Source of the DNA: Phycisphaerae bacterium
Lineage (GTDB): Bacteria > Planctomycetota > Phycisphaerae > UBA1845
Reading direction: 5' to 3'
NCBI GenBank assembly: GCA_029260155.1
Contig: JAJDDU010000442.1
Span: 1-5,306 of the forward strand
Length of the DNA stretch: 5,306 nt
The notes beneath the pieces are model-generated. The model was not told the DNA's origin and did no database searches. It saw only the letters and a program-made list of their open reading frames with translations. How positions within the stretch are numbered: position 1 is the stretch's first letter; each line of letters opens with the position of its first letter. Below, piece after piece: positions 1-5,231 of this stretch. The translations under genes and the position numbers were made by a program.

Positions 1-250
1 TCCCTCATCCTTCGCGACCGATCGTCTTGATGTTCCTCGTACGCAAGAATGGGACCGGTGGCTTCACGGTGCGCGCGACTCCACGCCCACGCCACGAGAT
101 TGCGCGCAACGACATCCGCTCGGCATCGTTACGCCCCCCCCTGGCGCCCTCGAAAACAGGCGCGCTGTCGAAATCTCAAGCCCAACAGATCACACATGTA
201 GTTATATGGGTGCGGAGACGTTGCGCGCCGACGAAGACGTCGTTCCGCAA

Positions 251-262
251 CGCGAATTCGCG
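251..262. repeat. Perfect 12-base palindrome CGCGAATTCGCG
   Basis: The twelve bases read the same on both strands and contain an EcoRI-type GAATTC core. The symmetry stops at both ends (A on each side). It lies in non-coding DNA about 150 bases past the PEGA stop codon. It could be a protein-binding site or chance in GC-rich DNA; nothing next to it points to a promoter. Confidence 0.5.
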
Positions 263-284
263 AAAGGAGAACACCAACGCGAAA

Positions 285-296
285 AAACGAACCCAA
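285..296 (+). repeat. Direct repeat AAACGAACCCAA, copy 1
   Basis: This twelve-base word recurs exactly at 371-382, 86 bases later. The flanks differ: this copy is preceded by an A-run and followed by TC. The core ACGAACCCAA resembles a word I recall as repeated in planctomycete intergenic DNA, where chance translation gives strings such as NEPN, ERTQ or TNPI. That link is from memory and was not tested here. Confidence 0.55.
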
Positions 297-370
297 TCAC
301 GATGACCGAAATCCCGCGTTTCAGGCCCAAGAACGCGGATTCACACACAAAGCGCGCATGCGTATTGACG

Positions 371-382
371 AAACGAACCCAA
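371..382 (+). repeat. Direct repeat AAACGAACCCAA, copy 2
   Basis: This is an exact second copy of the word at 285-296. It sits just downstream of the PEGA gene (stop codon 415-417 on the minus strand) and is followed by AAGG. The DNA between the copies does not itself repeat, so this is a dispersed short word and not a tandem array. A weaker match to its CCCAA end lies at 326-330. Confidence 0.55.
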
Positions 383-414
383 AAGGCAGTAGGGCTTTAA
401 TAATGGCGGCGCCG

Positions 415-834
415 TCAGCGGCCGTCGCTCAGCGCTTCTTCGCGCATCTCCGTCGCCCGCTGCACGACCTCGTCGTGCTCGGGCACGACCGCCGGCGTCA
501 GGGTGAACGAGTACTGATGAAGATCGTGAATGTGGCCAGGCCAGAGAACGTCGAAGAAGAAGTCGATCGGCGGCACCTCGTACCACGGCGTCCTTACGAC
601 AACATTGGTACGAAGCGTCTCAAAGCCCTCTTTGCGCATGACGACGTCATAATCGCCGTACCACGTGAAATCACGCGACACCGGCGATGTCCCGATTTGC
701 TCGTCGTTCAGTGTGACGGTCGCGCCCTGCGGATCCGTTGCGATGGTCAGGGTCCGCCGCACGCAACCGCAGAAACCACACACCACAAAGGCCAGACAAA
801 ACATCGAAAGGAGCTTCGGCTGTGTAAGCGTCAT
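415..834 (-). CDS. PEGA-domain lipoprotein
   Basis: This is a predicted envelope lipoprotein of 139 residues. Residues 1-24 form a lipoprotein signal peptide: Lys at position 7, a hydrophobic stretch at 8-22, and a lipobox ending Gly-Phe-Cys-Gly-Cys with Cys24 as the acylated residue. Residues about 27-80 form one PEGA repeat: a beta strand, D-P-Q-G-A (34-38), a variable strand, I-G-T-S-P (47-51), then an aromatic segment and K-E-G-F (68-71). PEGA domains are small beta-rich surface modules, usually linked to envelope or cell-surface display; no catalytic role is expected. The tail (about 82-112) carries P-W-Y, aromatic D-F-F-F, W-P-G and I-H-D, an arrangement I associate with short planctomycete PEGA lipoproteins. 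The ATG at 834 was chosen because it gives a compact signal peptide; an in-frame GTG at 846 would add four residues. Neither has a strong ribosome site. It lies 135 bases past the next upstream gene, so it may have its own promoter. The domain call is firm; the biological role is unknown. Confidence 0.85.
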   Translation of the reverse strand: MTLTQPKLLSMFCLAFVVCGFCGCVRRTLTIATDPQGATVTLNDEQIGTSPVSRDFTWYGDYDVVMRKEGFETLRTNVVVRTPWYEVPPIDFFFDVLWPGHIHDLHQYSFTLTPAVVPEHDEVVQRATEMREEALSDGR

Positions 835-969
835 TGCACCATCCACCCGCGAGTCCGAGAGAATTCATCCGCAACCCCCGGATTCTATCGTCGGTGCACC
901 GCTTGGCCAGCCCGCGTAGCCGATTCCGCAGGTTGGGAGGCAATGTCGGGAACTCAGAAGCATCGCCCG

Positions 970-1146
970 TCAACCGGACGTCGCAGCCGGCTCTTCAAAC
1001 GCCTCGATCTGGTTCCAAATGCTCTGAATCTGCTGCTCAATGTGCTTGATCTGATCAAGCGGTTCGCGCAGTTCCCAAGCACGCGCCAATTGGCTTCGCA
1101 AGTCAATACGTTCCTCTTGCAGCGTATCCAGCCGCGTCGCTTCCAT
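970..1146 (-). CDS. Small helical (coiled-coil-like) hypothetical protein
   Basis: I do not recognise this 58-residue protein. It has no signal peptide or membrane segment and is probably cytoplasmic. It is rich in Glu, Gln, Leu and Arg. Leu and Ile recur at heptad-like spacing (L6, L9, I14, L16, L20, then I33, I36, I40, I43, I47). A Pro at 29 between two amphipathic stretches suggests a helix-turn-helix hairpin or short coiled coil. The start at 1146 was chosen because GGAGGG (1156-1161) lies 9 bases upstream. An in-frame ATG at 1155 directly abuts that site and would add three residues; a longer frame opening at 1224 lacks such support. It lies 163 bases past the helical lipoprotein gene and 135 bases before the PEGA gene. 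Its length makes it easy to miss in automatic annotation. The ribosome site and regular heptads argue that it is real. Confidence 0.6.
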   Translation of the reverse strand: MEATRLDTLQEERIDLRSQLARAWELREPLDQIKHIEQQIQSIWNQIEAFEEPAATSG

Positions 1147-1155
1147 CGTATTCAT

Positions 1156-1161
1156 CCCTCC
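1156..1161 (-). promoter_or_regulatory. Ribosome binding site of the small helical protein
   Basis: On the minus strand this reads GGAGGG, a strong Shine-Dalgarno match. It is 9 bases from the ATG at 1146 and directly touches the ATG at 1155, so it favours 1146 as the true start. Confidence 0.55.
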
Positions 1162-1309
1162 ACGCGTTTCCCGATCATCCGTGGGCTCTGCCCCTTGATG
1201 TACAATATGTTCGAGCGGAGGCACCGTTCATCAGGAGAAACTGGAACAGGAGCGGTATTTATTGGAACGCGCACCCACGGCGCGGCGGCAGGCGTGGTTC
1301 CGATAGTGT

Positions 1310-2074
1310 CTAGGGTCGCCCGGTGCGCGTCATTCTTCGCAGCAGAATGGTCATCCACAGCAACACGACGCACAGCCCTGCCATCGCAGTGCAAAACAGG
1401 ATGGTCATTGTCTGGACGACGGGCGCAACGGAAGCCCCGACTCGTTCGAGTTGCGTTAGCGTGCGCTCTGCCTGCGCGGTCGGAGCGGCTCTCACAGCAC
1501 GCCGCAGCTCGGCGGCCAGCGCCGTCGCCTCCAAGAGCGCGGCGTCGAGGGTCGGTTGCAAAGACCGCGCTTCGTTGATTAGATTATTGGTCTCATCGAT
1601 GTTGACTTCAGTGACACGTTGTGACACTTCTGAAACCAGCGTTCGCAGCTCGCCCACAACTGCGTTGGCCGCGTCGGGATCGAACCGCTCGACCTGCGCC
1701 GCGACGGTATCCGTCAGCGCCCGCAGCCGTTCGGAGACGCCTTTCAGATCGGCCTGCTCCACCGCGGTCGCCCAGATCGCCCCCGCGTCCTCCGGCAGAG
1801 TGATCACCCGCGAACGAATCTCTCTGACCAGCACGTTGATCCCTGCAACCGTCTCGTTAAGCGACTGTATATCGAGTTCTTGGGCACGATCACGAATCGC
1901 GTCTGCCGCCTCCGAGACGCTCGTGCGCTGCGTGACGCCGGTGAAGTCGTCGATCTGCTTGCCAAGGTCGTTGACCGCGCGGGTCGCGTCGGCTGACACC
2001 GCGTCCATCTCGGGCGAACGGCAAGCCACGCCGCCGATCACCAACACCGCCAGAACGCCACAACCGCGCTTCAC
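1310..2074 (-). CDS. Helical envelope protein with lipobox-like N-terminus and C-terminal membrane anchor
   Basis: This 254-residue protein is not a family I can name. Its GTG start at 2074 is 10 bases past the response regulator stop codon. It gives a short basic N-terminus (Lys2, Arg3), a hydrophobic segment (5-17) and a lipobox-like Gly-Gly-Val-Ala-Cys with Cys18. Residues about 22-215 are strongly helical and rich in Ala, Val, Leu, Glu and Arg. They contain loosely repeated units of about 25 residues, starting near 68, 108, 131 and 157, with Asp or Asn and a following Asn or Ser at matching positions. A second hydrophobic segment (about 222-245) is followed by Arg-Arg-Met-Thr-Arg. The basic residues at both ends fit a protein with both ends cytoplasmic and a long periplasmic helical domain, or a lipoprotein with an extra anchor. 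It resembles helical regions of chemoreceptor sensors or MCE-protein tails in general style only. An ATG at 2242 in the same frame is unlikely because it overlaps the regulator by 158 bases and encodes Arg/Ser-rich sequence. The tight spacing suggests a role with the kinase and regulator, which is inference. Confidence 0.75.
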   Translation of the reverse strand: MKRGCGVLAVLVIGGVACRSPEMDAVSADATRAVNDLGKQIDDFTGVTQRTSVSEAADAIRDRAQELDIQSLNETVAGINVLVREIRSRVITLPEDAGAIWATAVEQADLKGVSERLRALTDTVAAQVERFDPDAANAVVGELRTLVSEVSQRVTEVNIDETNNLINEARSLQPTLDAALLEATALAAELRRAVRAAPTAQAERTLTQLERVGASVAPVVQTMTILFCTAMAGLCVVLLWMTILLRRMTRTGRP

Positions 2075-2084
2075 CCGTATCGAC

Positions 2085-2765
2085 TTACGGCACAAACTTG
2101 TAGCCGATCGTATGCACGGTGACGATGTGTTGCGGATTCTTCGGGTCCGGTTCGATCTTCCGCCGCAGCGACACGATGTGATTGTCCACCGTGCGGTTGG
2201 TCGGGAAAGCGTCCAGCCCCCAGATCTTGTCCAGAAGATCATTCCGAGGCACCGGCTCTTCGGCGCGGTCCGTGAGAATCTTGAGCAACTCCACCTCGAA
2301 GTAGCCGAGGTTGAAGGTCTTGTCCCCGCGAACGACTTTGCCCTTGATCAGATCGATCTCCGCATCGCCCACCCGGAGAACACGCGACGCCGAAGGCTTG
2401 GCCCCCGCGTGACGCAAGGCCACCTTGATGCGCGCGAGCAACTCACGAACGCTGAACGGCTTGGTCATGTAGTCGTCAGCGCCCATCTCAAGCCCGCGAA
2501 CAATGTCGACCTCTTGCGAGCGAGCCGTCAGCATGATGATCGGGACGTTGAAACCGGCCTCGCGCACCTGCCTGCAGACCTCAAAGCCATCGACCTTGGG
2601 CATCATGATGTCCAGCAGGATCAGGTCAGGCCTCTGGGTCTTGGCGACCTCGATCGCTTGGGCTCCGTCCGTGGCTTCGAGCACCTCGAATCCCTCGAAC
2701 TGGAGATTGTCGCGCAGACCCATGGCCATATCGGGTTCGTCTTCGGCGATGAGTATTCGTGCCAT
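2085..2765 (-). CDS. OmpR/PhoB-family response regulator
   Basis: This 226-residue protein is the cytoplasmic DNA-binding partner of the adjacent kinase. The receiver domain (about 1-118) has the acidic pair Glu8-Asp9, phospho-acceptor Asp52 in L-L-D-I-M-M-P, switch Thr80, Tyr99 and the invariant Lys102 before Pro103, so the phosphorylation machinery is complete. After a short linker, residues about 129-226 form a winged-helix domain of the Trans_Reg_C type. The recognition-helix region is N-R-T-V-D-N-H-I-V-S-L-R-R-K-I (190-204), with the wing signature G-Y-K-F near the C-terminus. The length is typical of the family. The ATG at 2765 is preceded by AGGAG with a 6-base spacer. It lies 19 bases past the kinase stop codon and 10 bases before the helical lipoprotein gene, so the three are very likely co-transcribed. 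Targets cannot be read from the window; autoregulation of the operon is plausible but unproven. The family is certain; a specific name such as phoB is not justified. Confidence 0.97.
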   Translation of the reverse strand: MARILIAEDEPDMAMGLRDNLQFEGFEVLEATDGAQAIEVAKTQRPDLILLDIMMPKVDGFEVCRQVREAGFNVPIIMLTARSQEVDIVRGLEMGADDYMTKPFSVRELLARIKVALRHAGAKPSASRVLRVGDAEIDLIKGKVVRGDKTFNLGYFEVELLKILTDRAEEPVPRNDLLDKIWGLDAFPTNRTVDNHIVSLRRKIEPDPKNPQHIVTVHTIGYKFVP

Positions 2766-2771
2766 TGCAAA

Positions 2772-2776
2772 CTCCT
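2772..2776 (-). promoter_or_regulatory. Ribosome binding site of the response regulator
   Basis: On the minus strand this reads AGGAG, 6 bases before the ATG at 2765. It is in the 19-base gap after the kinase stop codon and fixes the regulator start. Confidence 0.7.
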
Positions 2777-2784
2777 ACGGATCG

Positions 2785-4326
2785 TCAATTGTCAGCAACG
2801 GCATTCTCTGCCGCCGCCGGTAAGAATATCCGAAAGACGCTACCTTTGACCAGCCTTGATTCCACATCAATTGTCCCGCGGTGGGCTTCGACGATATGGC
2901 GGACCACGCTAAGCCCCAACCCCGTGCCGCGAACCTTCCGAACGCGTTCGTCGCGAGCCCGGAAGAAACCGTCGAACAAATGGGCTCGATCCTCCGCGCT
3001 GATGCCGATTCCGCTGTCCGTGACCGAGATCAGCACACCTTTCGCATCCCGGCGCGTTTCGCGTTGCACTTCGATGGCGAGCTGCTTGTCGTCCGCGCTG
3101 TACTTCATCGCGTTGCTCATCAAGTTCACGATGGCTTGGGCGATCGCATCGGCGTCGGCGTTGACGGCTGGAAGATCGTCGTCAAATGTAAGGGCATGCT
3201 CGAACCCAACTCGGTCGAGCTCGACGCGGTACGTCCTGTACGTGTTGTTGATCACATGCCCCACGTCGATGGGTTCGAGATGGTAAGCCTTCCGTCCCGC
3301 CTCGATCCGCGAGAAGTCGAGGATGGTCTCGATCAACTGCGTAAGTCGCGTGCTCTCCCGCGTGATGATTCCGTAGTACTCCTGCTTCTTCGCTTCGGTC
3401 GGCACGCGTCCTTCGGTCAGCATTTCGCTGAACATTCGGATGAGCGCGAGCGGCGTCTTGAGTTCGTGCGAAACGTCGGCCACAAAATCGCTCTTGAGTC
3501 GCGACAAAGCCACCTCGCGTTCCACGGCCCGCAGCAGCCTCCAGACCATCACGATCAAGACCAACACAAACACGCCGGCCATCGCAAAGAATGTGGCACG
3601 TTGCACGTTTGCCGCGAGCAACTCCTCTTCGACAAACTTTGGCGCCGGCAGGATCGCGAACGGCAACTCATCGGACAGCGGATCGACCCAGTATGCCTCC
3701 TTAACCTCGGACTGCGGAACCACGCTGAGTTTGCTGTAGACGGCGAAGTGGCCGCGCAGGTAATCGCTCAGCAAGGCGTCGAGGTCGATTTCGACGGCGC
3801 TGATGATCGCGGTTCCGGTGTGTACGTCGGTGACTTCGCAGGCCAGCACCACCGGCTGGCGGTGAAAGGAATCGCGGAGGAATCCCAGCGGACCTGGCAG
3901 CAACGGGTCGAACTCCTGCAAGTGCCGTCGCAAGCGCGCTCCGACCAATCCGATGAACTCGGAGTCGACGGCGCTGACGTCGTCACCCGCAGGCCAACGG
4001 ACGAGGTTCTCGCCATCCAGCACATACAGATTGCCCAGCCACGCGGGCTCGCGCAGACCGTCGAACGGCGCGTCGCGCCGACCCGAGCGGTAATGTGCGG
4101 TCGCGCGGCTCAGCAGGCGCGTCGCGGCGTAGCGAATGTGCGCAACAGCCGACGTCTTAAGCTGTGCCGATTCGTGTCGCGCTCCGGCGATCCGCAGCAG
4201 CGCAACGGTCCGGGGCTGATTGACCGTGAAATACAGCGCGAAACCTACCAGCGCCGTTGCCAGCACAACAAACGCACCCCCCGCGAGGATCCAACGCCTT
4301 CTTGGAATGTGCTGTGCGTTCGGCAT
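2785..4326 (-). CDS. Membrane sensor histidine kinase (HisKA / HATPase_c)
   Basis: This 513-residue inner-membrane kinase autophosphorylates and passes phosphate to the response regulator encoded 19 bases downstream. A first membrane helix (about 13-35) is followed by a periplasmic region of about 210 residues (36-245) that matches no sensor fold I can name, then a second helix (about 246-264). There is no obvious HAMP domain: the second helix runs within about 20 residues into the dimerisation domain, whose H-box S-H-E-L-K-T-P-L carries the phosphorylated His287. The ATP-binding domain has the N-box (Asn401, Asn405, with Lys408-Tyr409), the D-S-G-I-G-I motif (Asp437, Gly439, Gly441), an F-box (Phe451, Phe454, Phe455) and G-T-G-L-G-L (467-472). 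All catalytic motifs are intact. The ATG at 4326 gives a clean cytoplasmic N-terminus with three arginines before the first helix; a GAGG lies only 3 bases upstream of the start, so the ribosome site is weak. The gene begins 59 bases past the upstream membrane protein. The signal is unknown. Confidence 0.96.
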   Translation of the reverse strand: MPNAQHIPRRRWILAGGAFVVLATALVGFALYFTVNQPRTVALLRIAGARHESAQLKTSAVAHIRYAATRLLSRATAHYRSGRRDAPFDGLREPAWLGNLYVLDGENLVRWPAGDDVSAVDSEFIGLVGARLRRHLQEFDPLLPGPLGFLRDSFHRQPVVLACEVTDVHTGTAIISAVEIDLDALLSDYLRGHFAVYSKLSVVPQSEVKEAYWVDPLSDELPFAILPAPKFVEEELLAANVQRATFFAMAGVFVLVLIVMVWRLLRAVEREVALSRLKSDFVADVSHELKTPLALIRMFSEMLTEGRVPTEAKKQEYYGIITRESTRLTQLIETILDFSRIEAGRKAYHLEPIDVGHVINNTYRTYRVELDRVGFEHALTFDDDLPAVNADADAIAQAIVNLMSNAMKYSADDKQLAIEVQRETRRDAKGVLISVTDSGIGISAEDRAHLFDGFFRARDERVRKVRGTGLGLSVVRHIVEAHRGTIDVESRLVKGSVFRIFLPAAAENAVADN

Positions 4327-4385
4327 AAACCTCGCCCGGCCGTACTGTTTCGTCGTCTCCCTCGCGACGCCCGGTCCGCACTATA

Positions 4386-5072
4386 TCACATCGCACTCGA
4401 CGGAGGCACCGTGGTATCCGGCGAGGATCCGAACGCACGGGCTTCGGCCACGGCTGTTGTGAATACCCGTTTGTACCGCACGAGCAGCACAACATACCAC
4501 ACGAAGAAGACGAAGAGGGGAACGGCGGCGACCAACAGGAGCACCGTGACCACGGCGAAGGCGGTTCCTCCGCCTGCGGGTGGCGCGGCTGTCGCAGGTG
4601 CTCCGCGGGCCGGCATTCCGCCTACCGGGATGCCGAAAAGCAGCCCGGTGATACCCACGCAGATAAGAACCGTCCACGAAATCGTGCTTCCCCACATGAC
4701 CGTTCTGGTGGAGCGTGCCAGCTTGGAATCAGGGATGCGCAGTGCGAACCGACTGTAGTATAGCAGTTCTCCGAACGCAGCCACCAGACCGACGAGCGAA
4801 AGCACCTGACCCGAGACGAGCAGGATAGCCGGGCCGCCGCCGAACGAACCGAGTTGCTCCGCCAAACTGCCAGCCACAGCGACGGCAGCGCAAAAACGAA
4901 TCGTCTTTCGCCAAGTTACGCTATCTTCCTGGAGTGAGATTCTCGGCTCCTGAGTCGTGATTGCGAACGATGCCCACAGGCCGACGACACCCGCGAGCAG
5001 GGCAATCGCAACGAGGATCACGATTGGCGAGCCTAGCAACGTGACCGCTATCGCGGCTGCCCCCACCAACAA
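4386..5072 (-). CDS. Multi-pass membrane protein, 5' end unresolved
   Basis: This is a predicted inner-membrane protein of 228 residues as drawn. I cannot name its function. From the TTG at 5072, hydrophobic segments lie at about 1-14, 17-38, 58-72, 82-105, 126-150 and 171-199. A Gly/Ala/Pro-rich loop (about 151-170) and a polar tail follow. The TTG at 5072 is the most upstream conventional start codon in frame, but it cuts into the first membrane helix. Clear coding sequence continues upstream to a TAG at 5193-5195 without any ATG, GTG or TTG. That extension contains Lys-Cys-Gly-Ala-Pro-Val and the stretch S-L-R-G-D-Q-L-R-F-A-D-P-E-W-L. I recall this arrangement following the second half of a zinc ribbon in planctomycete membrane proteins. 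The gene may therefore be 5'-truncated, frameshifted, or started at a rare codon (CTG at 5150 or ATT at 5117). It lies 59 bases upstream of the kinase gene and could share its transcript. That the stretch is protein-coding is well supported; whether it is functional is open. Confidence 0.7.
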   Translation of the reverse strand: MLVGAAAIAVTLLGSPIVILVAIALLAGVVGLWASFAITTQEPRISLQEDSVTWRKTIRFCAAVAVAGSLAEQLGSFGGGPAILLVSGQVLSLVGLVAAFGELLYYSRFALRIPDSKLARSTRTVMWGSTISWTVLICVGITGLLFGIPVGGMPARGAPATAAPPAGGGTAFAVVTVLLLVAAVPLFVFFVWYVVLLVRYKRVFTTAVAEARAFGSSPDTTVPPSSAM

Positions 5073-5192
5073 CCCGAGACCGACGTTCCACAGTTTGAGC
5101 GAAGTGCCGAAACGAATTCGCTCAAGCCATTCGGGGTCCGCGAACCGCAGTTGATCGCCGCGTAGCGACCGTTCTACTGGTGCGCCGCACTT
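5073..5192 (-). other. In-frame 5' coding extension of the membrane protein, with zinc-ribbon remnant
   Basis: Translation in the frame of the membrane gene gives about 40 residues after the TAG at 5193-5195. They begin K-C-G-A-P-V-E-R-S-L-R-G-D, continue F-A-D-P-E-W-L-E-R-I-R-F-G, and end L-K-L-W-N-V-G-L-G. The last part completes the first membrane helix. The Cys-Gly pair looks like the final knuckle of a zinc ribbon whose first Cys pair would lie upstream, but the TAG replaces it. No conventional start codon occurs in this stretch. It could be the 5' part of a broken gene, or the site of a sequencing or assembly error. Confidence 0.55.
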
Positions 5193-5210
5193 CTATGAAA
5201 GCCCTCTTGA

Positions 5211-5216
5211 TGTCAA
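5211..5216 (-). promoter_or_regulatory. Possible -35 element TTGACA
   Basis: On the minus strand this is a perfect sigma-70-type TTGACA. No good -10 follows at the usual 16-18 base spacing; the nearest is TAGAAG after 15 bases (four of six matches to TATAAT). It may be chance. If real, it would drive the membrane protein and possibly the kinase operon. Confidence 0.2.
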
Positions 5217-5231
5217 CAACCAGCCGTTGTT
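5215..5231. repeat. Inverted repeat AACAAC-N5-GTTGTT
   Basis: Two perfect 6-base arms (5215-5220 and 5226-5231) flank a 5-base centre, CAGCC on the plus strand. On the minus strand the repeat sits just upstream of, and overlaps by two bases, the TTGACA word. Its size and position would suit a regulator operator. A 6-base stem is also compatible with chance, and there is no T run to make it a terminator. Confidence 0.4.

Larger units (their letters stand above)
1..414. other. Non-coding region downstream of the PEGA gene, with short repeats
   Basis: No convincing gene is visible on either strand. The open frames here are short, rich in Arg, Thr and Pro, and match no family I recognise. The tract includes a run of C near 134-140, a small hairpin with stem CGACG and loop AAGA (229-242), a perfect 12-base palindrome (251-262) and two copies of a direct repeat (285-296 and 371-382). 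There is no hairpin followed by a T run just past the PEGA stop codon, so no intrinsic terminator can be called. The left edge may lie between convergent or tandem genes, but the neighbouring gene is outside the window. Confidence 0.6.

Noticed and set aside
5..115. Minus-strand open frame of 36 residues near the left edge
   Set aside because: It is very short and basic, with no ribosome site and no recognised similarity. Its DNA only loosely recalls dispersed bacterial repeats beginning GTCATTGCGAG, which is too weak to call.
671..973. Minus-strand open frame of 100 codons overlapping the 5' part of the PEGA gene
   Set aside because: It starts at a TTG overlapping the previous stop codon, has no ribosome site, and shares most of its length with the PEGA gene in another frame.
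1201..1206. TACAAT on the plus strand as a -10 promoter element
   Set aside because: There is no -35 match at the proper distance and no plus-strand gene for it to serve.
1275..1297. Hairpin CCACG ... CGTGG downstream of the helical lipoprotein gene, considered as a terminator
   Set aside because: It has only a 5-base stem, a 13-base loop and no following T run on the minus strand.
358..1578. Plus-strand open frame of 406 codons across the PEGA and small helical genes
   Set aside because: It is antisense to the PEGA gene and has Arg/Pro-rich low-complexity sequence; it crosses intergenic DNA and parts of three genes with no coherent fold.
2075..2242. N-terminal extension of the helical lipoprotein from an ATG at 2242
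   Set aside because: It would overlap the regulator by 158 bases, encodes an Arg/Ser/Thr-rich shadow sequence, and would bury the signal-peptide-like segment that follows the GTG at 2074.
1323..2849. Long plus-strand open frame of 508 codons opposite the regulator and helical lipoprotein
   Set aside because: It spans two well-supported minus-strand genes, is Ser/Arg/Thr-rich, and has no domain or ribosome site support.
2881..4758. Long plus-strand open frame of 625 codons opposite the kinase and membrane genes
   Set aside because: It is antisense to a kinase with every catalytic motif intact. Its translation is rich in Arg, His, Asp and Val with no recognisable domain, typical of an antisense frame kept open by GC-rich codon use.
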